Shown: piece by piece, positions 30,159-38,140 of the stretch
Numbering within the stretch: the stretch's first letter is position 1
Layout of the letters: each line of letters begins with the position of its first letter
Assembly (NCBI GenBank): GCA_030424595.1
Contig: JAUHWG010000003.1
Span: forward strand, 124,001-188,000
Length of the DNA stretch: 64,000 bases
DNA from: Polyangia bacterium
GTDB taxonomy: Bacteria; Myxococcota_A; Polyangia; Nannocystales; Nannocystaceae
Reading direction: 5' to 3'
The notes under the pieces: generated by a model
What the model saw: the letters and a program-made list of their open reading frames with translations, nothing else
Told to the model about the DNA's origin: nothing
Databases searched by the model: none
Made by a program: the position numbers and the translations under genes

Positions 30159-33100
30159 CTACGTATCGTCGGAGATCGAGGGCAGCTCGAAGTAGAAGAG
30201 GCTGCCCTCGCCGAGCGTGCTCTCGGCGCCGACCTGGCCGCCGAGGCGCTCGATGATCCGCCGGACGATCGAGAGGCCGAGGCCGTGACCCTCGGCCTTC
30301 ACCTCGTCGAGGCGAGCGAATTCGGTGAAGAGCTTGCTCTGCCCGTCGTCGTCGATCCCTTCGCCGTTGTCGCGGACCCAGAACCGAGTCATCCCGTCGA
30401 GCTGGGGGCTGGATCCGAGGGTCAGGACGGGGGGCGTCCCGCCGTACTTGAGCCCGTTGCTGACGTAGTTGACCCACGCCTCTTCGATCCAGGGCGCGTA
30501 GCCGAGGGCGCCGTGCCACTGCTCAGGGCACTCGATCACGCCGTTTCGCTCCGAGCGCATGAACTTCATCCGCTCGAGGACCCGGTCGAGGATCTGACCC
30601 ATATTGAGCGGGCTGACGTTCACCTGCTCCTTGCGGACTCCGGCGAGGAGGAGGAGCTCGTTGATGATGCTCTCCGCCGTACGCGAGGCCTGGCGGATGT
30701 TGCCGATGATCTCGTGGCGCTCGTCGGCCTCGACGTCCGTGTTCTCGAAGAGGTACTCGGCGTAGCCGGTCACCACGCCGAGCGGGTTCTTCAGGTCGTG
30801 GGCGACCGTGCGGCCGAAGGCGTCGAGTTCGGCGTTGCTGGAGCGGAGCGAGCGGTTGGCCTGGTTGAGGGCGTGGGTCCGCTCGTCGACGAGGCGCTCC
30901 ATATTCGCGTAGAGGTTGGCGTTCTCGATCGCGATCGCGGCCTGGGCGGTGATTAGAGTGAGGATCCGGAGGCGCTCCTCGGGGAAGACGCCGGCGCTCA
31001 GCTCATGTTCGAGGTAGACGGCGCCGAGGGCCACGCTCTTGTGCACGAGGGGGATGCAGAGCAGCGAGCGGACGCGGCGCTGGACGATGTAGGGATCGGC
31101 GGTGAAGGGACCGGCGTGGATCGCATCGTCGAGGACGACGCTCTCGCGCGAGTGGACGACGTAGTGGATCACCGCCCCGGGGATGCTCGGTGAGGACTCG
31201 ATCGACTGCGGCCAGCTGTGGGTCCGCGAGCCCCCTTCGGCGGTCGACTCGGCGACGACCTGGAGCTCACCGCCGCGATCGAGGATCAGCGCGCCGCGTC
31301 GGGCTCCGGCGTTCTCGACCATGATCGCGACGATCTGCTCGATCAGCGGCTCCAGGGCGATCTCTGCGCTCAGGGCCTGGGACGCCTTGAAGACGCTCGC
31401 GAGGTTGAGCCCGTGGTTGCCAGTTGGACGGGAGCTGGAGGTCGTCGAGAGCAGCCCGGAGGAGGAGGAGGCTGTGGCCTGGCCCGCGCCGACGCTGCGG
31501 GTGACGAGGGCGGGGTGGGCCTCGTCGAGGGCCTGGACCTTGGCTACGGCGCCCCAGCGCTCGTAGGCGAGGCGGGCGTGGCTGAGGTAGGAGCGGCTGA
31601 TCTGGAGGCGGCCGCCCCTCCTGTGAAAGTCAGCGCATCGCTCGCTGGCGAGGGCCTCGTGGTGTGTGTATCCCTGATGGCGGGCCTCGGCGATCGACGC
31701 CTCGTAGGTGTTCATCGCCCGCAGCTCGTCACCCTGGAGGTGGGCGAGCTCGGCGTCGACGAGGAGGAGGCGGTGCTGCTCGTTCTCGGGGCAGAGCGCG
31801 GCGGCGCCGGCGAGGGTCTCGCGGTGGGCGAGGATCTTGGCGATCAGCGCGGCTCGCTCCTCGTCCGCGGCCTCGGCCGCGGCGCCGGCGAGGAGGAGGG
31901 CCGCGGCGAAGGGGAAGTCGGAGAGGTAGGGCGCCCCGATCGCGAAGGGCAGGATCGCCGCGCACTCGTCGATCAACGCCAGCGCCTGGCCGTGCTCGCC
32001 GAAGAAGGCGAGGACGTTGAGCTTGCAGATGTTGTGGAAGCAGCGGACGACCGTCAGGGAGAAGGCGTCGATCTGGGCGAGCCACTGCGCCTCGGTCGGT
32101 CCGGGGCTGTCCTCGCCCAGGCTCCACCAGGGCAGCCCGTCGACGAAGGCGCTGATCGTGTGTCGTAGCAGCGTCACCTGGGCCGCGGACATCGCGTCTT
32201 GGGTGCGCCGGACGATCGCGTCGCTGGTCGAGAGGTCGGTGAGGAGGGCCGGGATCTCGGCGCCGAGGCGGAACCTGGTGAGAACTGTGTAGACCGAACC
32301 CTGGGAGCTGAAGAGGAACTCGCCGATATTGAGCCCGAGGCGCAGCGCCTTCTCAAAGTGGGGCAGGGTCGTGTGCAGCGGCTGGGTGAGGCCGAAGTAG
32401 AAGCCGACGCCGAAGTGGACGCGCGAGCCGACGGAGGGGGCGGGGTAGCGGTCCAGGAGGTCGAGGGCGAGGCTGCCGAACTTGCGGGCCTCGACGGGCT
32501 GTCCTAGGGGTCCTGCGAGGGCGTAGCCGTAGCTCGCGTAGGCGAAGGCGGAGAGCTCGCTGTGGCCGTCGGTCAGCGAGAGGAGGGTCATCTTCATCGT
32601 GATGATCGACCCCAGGCGGGCGTCGGCGACGAAGGCCGGCGAGAAGAGCTCGTGGAGGAGCGAGAGCTGGGCCAGCTTCACCGGGTCCTCCATCCTCGGC
32701 GCGTCGAGGAGGGCGCTCGGCTCACGGCCGGCGAGCGCCCTCTGGATGCTCCCGTGCAGGCCCATGAAGGTGCCCATGATCGCCTCGTCGCCCTGCGGCA
32801 GGCTCTCCCCGAAGAGGGCGAGACCGGCGTTTCCGGCGGCGAGCGCCTCGACGAACTTGCCCCTGGCCGAGTAGAGCTGGACCTGGAGACCGTAGACGTC
32901 GGCCTGCTCGGGCTGGGATGCGCTCCGCTCGAGGAGCTGCTTGAACCCCGCGTCGGCGCCGTCGAAGTCACCGCTGAGGTAGTCGCAGACCGCCCGCTCG
33001 AGCGCGAGGTTGAAGCTCAGGTCGCGATGCTCCTCCCAGGCGTCCTCGGCGAGGAATTCGATCCCTGAGGCCGCGTAGGCTGCCGCCGCGCCGTAGGCGG

Positions 33101-35414
33101 TCGCCTTCTTGGCGGTCCGGCTGGCGTTGAGGTTGTCGATCGCGAGGCCGTGTCGCTCGTCAGCGTCGGTGATCGTCGCGGTCGCCTCGTTGAGGTGGCG
33201 CAGCGCGGTGAAGAGGAGATCCCCCTGCAGCGCTCCCTGGCTCTGTCTGCGGAGGTAGCGGCCGATCTTGAGGTGGATCGCGACGAGCTCGTCGTCATCG
33301 CTGAGGGAGAGCGAGGCGCTCTGCACCCGATCGTGGAGGAAGCGACAGGTGACCTCGATCGACTCGACCTTCTCCATCTCCTCCGCGATCTGCGAGTCGG
33401 TCGTCGTGAAGAGTCGGTAGTCGGGATCGAGGGGGATGATCAGCCCCGCCTGCATCGCTGGCAGGAGGGTGTTCGCCGCGGCGCTCAGATCGACCTCGGC
33501 GACCGCGGCGAGGGTCACGAGATCAAAGCGAAAGCCGATGCACGCGGCGACGACGAGGAGACGCTGGGCCTCGGCCTCGAGCTGGCGCAGCTTCTCGGCC
33601 ATCAGCTCGACGACGTTGTCGGTGCTCGGGAGGTTGGCGACCGCCTCGGAGTCCCAGCTCCACTCGCCGTTGTCGACGTTCGCGGTCAGGAGCCCGCGCT
33701 CGTGGAGGGTGACGATGAACTGGCCGACGAAGAAGGGGTTGCCGTGGGTCTTCTTGGCGATCTGCCCGGCGAGCCGACGCAGGGCGGGATCGGCCGGTCG
33801 GTGGAGGGTGTCGCTGAGGAGGGCCTCGATGCTCTCGAGCTCGAGCGGGGCGAGCGAGATCTCGTTGACCTTCGCCGGGCTGACCTTGCTGAGCATGAGC
33901 GTGAGGGGGTGACCGGCTTCGACCTCCGCCTCGCGGTAGGAGCCGACCAGGAGCAGGCCTTGGCTCTCGGGGTCGAGGAGGAGCTCCTCGATCAGCTCGA
34001 TCGTCGCCGGGTCGGCCCACTGGAGGTTGTCGATGAAGAGGACGAGCGGCGCCTCGATCGCGCAGAGATCGCGGATGAACGCCTGGAGGACGAGGCGGAA
34101 GCGGTTCTTGGTCTCGGTCGGGCCGAGGCTCGGGACCGGCAGCTGCGCCCCCAAGAGCTGCTCCATCACGGGCAGGAGATCGATGAGAACCTGTCCGTTC
34201 GAGCCGACGGCCCGGCGGAGGCGACGTCGTCGCTCGGCCAAGGCTGAGGCGGACTCGGTCAGGAGCTGCTGGACCAGCACCTCGAGGAGCTGGAGGAGCG
34301 CGGCGAAGGGCGCCCGTCGCTTCAGGCGATCGAACTTTCCGGAGACCATCCGGCCGCCGCCCTTGGCGATCGACTTGTGGAGCTCCTGGACGAGGACGGT
34401 CTTGCCGATCCCCGCGGGGCCGCGGACCAAGAGGAGCTCGGTGCGGCCGAGGCGGGCCCGGTCGTAGGCGACGGCGAGGGCCTCGAGCTCAGGGGCACGG
34501 CCGTAGAGGCGCTGCGGGATCCACAGGCGTGAGGTGAAGTCACGCTCGCCGATCTCGAAGGGCTCGACGTCGCCGTCGGTGAGGGTCTCGAGGCAGCGGT
34601 TGAGATCGGCGACGAGGCCGACGGCGCTCTGGTAGCGATCCTCCGGGTCCTTCGCGAGGAGGCGCATGACGATGTCGGAGACGACGGTGGGGACCGCGTT
34701 GACTCGGACCCTCGGCGCGACCGGGATCCTGGCGATGTGGCTGTGGACCAGCTCCATCGGGTTCCCCGAGGCGAAGGGGAGGGCGCCGGTGAGGAGCTGG
34801 TAGAGGGTGATGCCGAGGGAGTAGAGGTCGGCCCGTTGGTCGACGACGCGGTTCATCCGCCCGCTCTGCTCCGGCGCCATATAGAAGAGCGTGCCCTCGA
34901 TGGCGTCGGGGCTGACGGGCACAGGCGACTCTTCGTTGAGCCGGGTGGCGATGCCAAAGTCGATCAGCTTCGTCGCCGAACTCTCGGCGCTGACGAGGAT
35001 GTTGTGGGGCTTGATGTCCTTGTGGACGATCGAGCGCGCGTGGAGCTCCGCGAGCGTCTTGGCGACGTTGCGAGAGATCGTGAGGGCGCGCCGAAGCTCC
35101 ATCGGTGCGCTGCCCAGCTCTTGGTTGAGCGAGAAGCCGCCCGTATCCTCCATCACCAGGGCGAGGCCGCCGTCGTAGCTCGTGAGCTCGAAGACCCGGA
35201 TCACGCCGGCGAGATCGAGGTCTTCGAGGAGGCTGAATTCGCGGCGGAGCTGGGCGAGGGCGCGGGGCGTGGGTCGTTCTCCACGGAGCGCCTTGATCAC
35301 GACGGACGTGCCGTCGCTCCGGCGCGTGGCCCTGAGAATCACGGACGCGCGTCCGGCGTGGAGCTTCGCCGTCACGGAATAGTCTTGGAGAGCTTGCATC
35401 TGCTCGTCGGCCAA
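30159..35414 (-). CDS. Giant Ser/Thr kinase - AAA ATPase - GAF - histidine kinase
   Basis: 1751 residues. N-terminal Ser/Thr kinase (about 10-270; VVIKAL, HKDIKPHN replacing HRD, DFG, APEQ). AAA/STAND ATPase with Walker A GPAGIGKT (about 331) and Walker B LVLFIDNLQWADP (about 457). A long helical TPR-like region (about 600-1300). GAF (about 1345-1480; RSLLCIPLVHKSVALGAVYLEHE). HisKA with VAHDLKNPLG (about 1535) and HATPase ending GHGLGLSIVRRIIERLGG. This is the HstK-type fusion seen in Nostoc and myxobacteria. It has no membrane segment. It shares a 470-base promoter region with the divergent P450 and is 42 bases upstream of ccr on the same strand, so it may be co-transcribed with ccr and regulate the cluster. 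Confidence 0.92.
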   Translation of the reverse strand: MADEQMQALQDYSVTAKLHAGRASVILRATRRSDGTSVVIKALRGERPTPRALAQLRREFSLLEDLDLAGVIRVFELTSYDGGLALVMEDTGGFSLNQELGSAPMELRRALTISRNVAKTLAELHARSIVHKDIKPHNILVSAESSATKLIDFGIATRLNEESPVPVSPDAIEGTLFYMAPEQSGRMNRVVDQRADLYSLGITLYQLLTGALPFASGNPMELVHSHIARIPVAPRVRVNAVPTVVSDIVMRLLAKDPEDRYQSAVGLVADLNRCLETLTDGDVEPFEIGERDFTSRLWIPQRLYGRAPELEALAVAYDRARLGRTELLLVRGPAGIGKTVLVQELHKSIAKGGGRMVSGKFDRLKRRAPFAALLQLLEVLVQQLLTESASALAERRRRLRRAVGSNGQVLIDLLPVMEQLLGAQLPVPSLGPTETKNRFRLVLQAFIRDLCAIEAPLVLFIDNLQWADPATIELIEELLLDPESQGLLLVGSYREAEVEAGHPLTLMLSKVSPAKVNEISLAPLELESIEALLSDTLHRPADPALRRLAGQIAKKTHGNPFFVGQFIVTLHERGLLTANVDNGEWSWDSEAVANLPSTDNVVELMAEKLRQLEAEAQRLLVVAACIGFRFDLVTLAAVAEVDLSAAANTLLPAMQAGLIIPLDPDYRLFTTTDSQIAEEMEKVESIEVTCRFLHDRVQSASLSLSDDDELVAIHLKIGRYLRRQSQGALQGDLLFTALRHLNEATATITDADERHGLAIDNLNASRTAKKATAYGAAAAYAASGIEFLAEDAWEEHRDLSFNLALERAVCDYLSGDFDGADAGFKQLLERSASQPEQADVYGLQVQLYSARGKFVEALAAGNAGLALFGESLPQGDEAIMGTFMGLHGSIQRALAGREPSALLDAPRMEDPVKLAQLSLLHELFSPAFVADARLGSIITMKMTLLSLTDGHSELSAFAYASYGYALAGPLGQPVEARKFGSLALDLLDRYPAPSVGSRVHFGVGFYFGLTQPLHTTLPHFEKALRLGLNIGEFLFSSQGSVYTVLTRFRLGAEIPALLTDLSTSDAIVRRTQDAMSAAQVTLLRHTISAFVDGLPWWSLGEDSPGPTEAQWLAQIDAFSLTVVRCFHNICKLNVLAFFGEHGQALALIDECAAILPFAIGAPYLSDFPFAAALLLAGAAAEAADEERAALIAKILAHRETLAGAAALCPENEQHRLLLVDAELAHLQGDELRAMNTYEASIAEARHQGYTHHEALASERCADFHRRGGRLQISRSYLSHARLAYERWGAVAKVQALDEAHPALVTRSVGAGQATASSSSGLLSTTSSSRPTGNHGLNLASVFKASQALSAEIALEPLIEQIVAIMVENAGARRGALILDRGGELQVVAESTAEGGSRTHSWPQSIESSPSIPGAVIHYVVHSRESVVLDDAIHAGPFTADPYIVQRRVRSLLCIPLVHKSVALGAVYLEHELSAGVFPEERLRILTLITAQAAIAIENANLYANMERLVDERTHALNQANRSLRSSNAELDAFGRTVAHDLKNPLGVVTGYAEYLFENTDVEADERHEIIGNIRQASRTAESIINELLLLAGVRKEQVNVSPLNMGQILDRVLERMKFMRSERNGVIECPEQWHGALGYAPWIEEAWVNYVSNGLKYGGTPPVLTLGSSPQLDGMTRFWVRDNGEGIDDDGQSKLFTEFARLDEVKAEGHGLGLSIVRRIIERLGGQVGAESTLGEGSLFYFELPSISDDT

Positions 35415-35511
35415 CGCTGCGGTCAGCTCAACAAGGATACATGGTGTGTCGCCCTTGCCCTCTTGGAATTGATCGGCAATGCTCGAACATGCGCCTACGA
35501 ACAGCTAGACA

Positions 35512-35552
35512 CGAGCGGACGAGCGGACGAGCGAACGAGCGAACGAGCGAAG
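35512..35552. repeat. 8-bp tandem repeat (GAGCGGAC/GAGCGAAC)
   Basis: Five units of GAGCGGAC or GAGCGAAC in a row, in the intergenic region near the kinase start. Confidence 0.85.
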
Positions 35553-35709
35553 GCGCGTTCGCTAGATCCTGAGATGAGCGGCTTCGTGCTCGGGGTCGGG
35601 AGTGGCGGGCGGGATCGGTGCCCGCTCTGGGGGGGAGCGGGGGCTCCGATGGGGACCCTGCGTGGTCGACCGCGAGATCCCACGCCTCGGTACGTACCGA
35701 AGGGCGGGC

Positions 35710-35812
35710 TCGTCTCGTCTCGTCTCGTCTCGCCTCGTCTCTCGTCTCCTCATCCTCTCTTCTCTCTCTTCTCTCTCTTCTCTCTCTTCTCTCTCCTCTC
35801 TCCGCTCTCCTC
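35710..35812. repeat. Pyrimidine tract of (CTCGT)n and (TTCTCTCTC)n
   Basis: About 100 bases, nearly all pyrimidine on the plus strand: CTCGT repeated about six times, then TCTCTCTTC-like units about four times. It ends about 75 bases before the P450 start. Confidence 0.9.
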
Positions 35813-35885
35813 TGTGATCGGTCCATGCGCACCTGCGAGCTCCATTGAGGTACCGTAGGTCGGTCCACTCCCATGGAGCGAGCCG

Positions 35886-37118
35886 ATGAACCAGCTGCCC
35901 CCGAACGTCAAGTACGACATCCTGAGTCCGGCTTTTCACAGCGATCCCTATCCGACGCTGCGAGCGATGCGGGAGCAGGACCCGATCTTCTCGCACCCGC
36001 TCCTCCAGGCGCGGGTCTTGACCCGCTATGCGGACGTCAACACGGTGCTCCGGGAGAACACCGGGGTCTTTTCCGCCCGCAAGGTCGAACAGTTCGGCGT
36101 CGGCACGCCTGAGCACGTTGCGGACAAGCTCAGGGTCTGCAACGACTTCTTCCGCACCTGGGTCGCCTTCCTCGATCCGCCCGAGCACACCCGTCTGCGG
36201 TCGCTCATCGCCAAGGCGTTCACGTTCCAGTCGATCGAGAGCCTCCGCGGGAAGATCGAGTCCGTCGCGGGGGAGCTCATCGGCGCGGCTCGCTCGCGCG
36301 GCTCGTTGGAGGTCGTCGCCGACCTCGCAGGGCCGCTCCCGCGGCAGATCTTCGCGGAGCTGCTGGGGATCCCCGCCGAGGACACGGCGGAGCTCGACCG
36401 CTTCAGCTCGATGGTCATTCCGCTCTTCGGGGGCGGGGTGATCGGCGCGGATGAGGTCGAAGCCGCCCACGCCGGGGTCCTGGGCTTCTACGCGTACTTC
36501 ACAAAGCATATTGAGGCGCGCCGGAGCGAGTCGACCTCGGATCTCCTGAGCAAGATGATGGAGGCGCGCGTCGGCGAGGATCGGCTCTCCGACGACGAGC
36601 TCGTCGGAATGTGCGTGACGCTGATGATCGCCGATCACGAGACGACGAGCTCGCTCATCACCAACAGCATCCTGACGCTGTGCCGCCGGCCCAGCGCGCT
36701 CCAGCTGCTCCGCGAGGACCTCGATCTCATCCCTGGCGCGGTCGACGAGGTGATGCGCTACGAGAGCCCGACCTTCGCGACGTTCCGCCGAGTTGTGCGG
36801 GAGTTCGAGCTGGTCGACGGCGTGACGCTCGAGCCCGGCTCTTTCGTTCTCGGGGTGCTCGCCGCGGCCAACCGCGATCCGGAGCGCTTTGCCGACCCGG
36901 ACACCTTCGATGTGACGCGCGAGAACAACCGTCACCTCGCCTTCAGCACCGGGATCCACACCTGCCCGGGCGCGGCTATGGCGCGGCTCGAGGGGCAGAT
37001 CGTCCTTCGCACCTTTATCGAGGCCTTCGAGCGCTTCGAGCTGGTCGATGACGACCTCGCCTATGCGCCGCACCTGATGCTGCGCGGTCCCCAAGCGCTG
37101 CGGGTCGCGGTGCGTTGA
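35886..37118 (+). CDS. Cytochrome P450
   Basis: 410 residues from ATG 35886, with GAGCGAG upstream. Class I bacterial P450: I-helix oxygen-activation motif MIADHETTS, K-helix ExxR (EVMR), and haem loop FSTGIHTCPGAAMAR with ligand Cys360. No membrane anchor. It needs an external ferredoxin and reductase, and neither gene is nearby. Its stop overlaps the TTG start of the next gene. It is a likely tailoring oxidase for the NRPS-PKS product, separated from that gene by ccr and the kinase. Confidence 0.93.
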   Translation: MNQLPPNVKYDILSPAFHSDPYPTLRAMREQDPIFSHPLLQARVLTRYADVNTVLRENTGVFSARKVEQFGVGTPEHVADKLRVCNDFFRTWVAFLDPPEHTRLRSLIAKAFTFQSIESLRGKIESVAGELIGAARSRGSLEVVADLAGPLPRQIFAELLGIPAEDTAELDRFSSMVIPLFGGGVIGADEVEAAHAGVLGFYAYFTKHIEARRSESTSDLLSKMMEARVGEDRLSDDELVGMCVTLMIADHETTSSLITNSILTLCRRPSALQLLREDLDLIPGAVDEVMRYESPTFATFRRVVREFELVDGVTLEPGSFVLGVLAAANRDPERFADPDTFDVTRENNRHLAFSTGIHTCPGAAMARLEGQIVLRTFIEAFERFELVDDDLAYAPHLMLRGPQALRVAVR

Positions 37119-37531
37119 CGGTCGCCGGCGACCCAAGAGCGGGGCCGCTCGTCGGCCTTTGGCGCCTGACGAGCGCCGAGCACTGGCTCGACGGTGCTCG
37201 GATCTACCCCTTCGGCGCCGCGCCGATAGGCTCGATGTTGATCGCCGCCGACGGGGCGATCTCGTGTCAGGTCGCTGTGGGGGGGGGGATCTCCGCCGAC
37301 AGCTCGGCGGCGCCGCTCCACGAGCGCCTCTTCGCGGTCTGGGGGCGTTGGTCGCTCGCGGGAGAGCTCCTCGTCATCGACGTGCTCGGCAGCGCCGACC
37401 CGGCGCTCGTCGGCGTCGTCCAACACCGGCGCTGCACCGTCGACGGTGAGAGCTTGATCCTCGAGAACGTCGCGGCGCTGGGCGAGGCGTCCGCGTCGCG
37501 TTACACGATCCGCTGGGCGCGAGTGCCCTGA
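37115..37531 (+). CDS. Lipocalin-like domain protein
   Basis: 138 residues, TTG start at 37115 overlapping the P450 stop by four bases (TTGA), so translationally coupled. LVGLWRLTSAEHWLDGARIYPFG, then GSMLIAADGAISCQVAV, fit the Lipocalin_5 family (pattern LVGTWRL.S...YPFG....G.L.Y..DG.MS.Q). These bind or act on small hydrophobic molecules, sometimes in biosynthetic clusters. Coupling to the P450 suggests work on the same molecule. Confidence 0.75.
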   Translation: MTVAGDPRAGPLVGLWRLTSAEHWLDGARIYPFGAAPIGSMLIAADGAISCQVAVGGGISADSSAAPLHERLFAVWGRWSLAGELLVIDVLGSADPALVGVVQHRRCTVDGESLILENVAALGEASASRYTIRWARVP

Positions 37532-37782
37532 GGGGGAGAACCGACCTGTGTCCAGCAATCCCTCCGAGGCCCGCGCACCGGGTACTCAGAGGACTCGTGT
37601 CTTGCTGGCCTTGGTTCGACGAGGCAAGGCGCAGTCGAGCACGACCGTTCGACTCCCGGACAAGTAACGACCATGACGGGGGCAGCGGCCCGACGGCCGT
37701 GGTTCGATTGGTGGTTCGACTAGGCCAAGGAGCCGCCTCGACGAGCATCGCGGACCGCCGGGCATCGTGGCCCCTCGGGTCC

Positions 37783-38115
37783 CTAACGGTGAGGGGAGGG
37801 CGTGGGCCTGGGCGGGCGGACGCGGCGACCCTCGAGATCAAAGAGGCGGGAGTCGGGTCCGCGCAGGTAGAGGACGGGAGAGAAGCCGTCTGCGCCGCTG
37901 GCGAGGAGGGTGCGGCGCGAGGCCTGGACGCTCGCGCCGATGTCCCCGCTGCCATTGTGCGCGCCGATGAGATGGGTGTAGAAGTCGAGGGCCGCGGCGC
38001 GGGCGACCTCGGCTCGGACAGGCCACAGGTGGGCGACGACCGCGTCGACGCCGGAGCGAGCGAGGATCTCGGCGGCGCTGGCGAAGACGCCCGGGCGGGC
38101 GCCGGAGCAGGCCAC
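37783..38115 (-). pseudogene. CHAT-domain C-terminal fragment
   Basis: Minus-strand frame from GTG 38115: VACSGARPGVFASAAEIL, VDAVVAHLWPVRAEVA, FYTHLIGA, SVQASRRTLLASGADGFSPVLYLRGPD. This is the C-terminal third of a CHAT caspase-like protease with the Cys-bearing xxAC block, but without the upstream catalytic His (HGH). It starts 26 bases after the large kinase gene stop on the same strand, which suggests a truncation when the neighbouring gene arrived. Confidence 0.55.
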
Positions 38116-38140
38116 TCCGGTGCCCGGGGCTCCGGGAGGC

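Larger units (their letters stand above)
35415..35885. promoter_or_regulatory. Repeat-rich divergent promoter region of kinase and P450
   Basis: 470 bases between two divergent starts. It contains two simple-repeat tracts (separate entries). Both promoters should lie here, but no box is clear. Confidence 0.4.

Noticed and set aside
35562..37136. 524-codon open frame antisense to the P450
   Set aside because: The plus strand holds a full P450 with haem Cys and ExxR; the antisense peptide has no domain.
37590..37640. Possible inverted copy of the dispersed repeat (GGCCTT..GGTTCGACGAGGC)
   Set aside because: Only about 20 scattered positions match and the match does not extend; no better than chance in GC-rich DNA.
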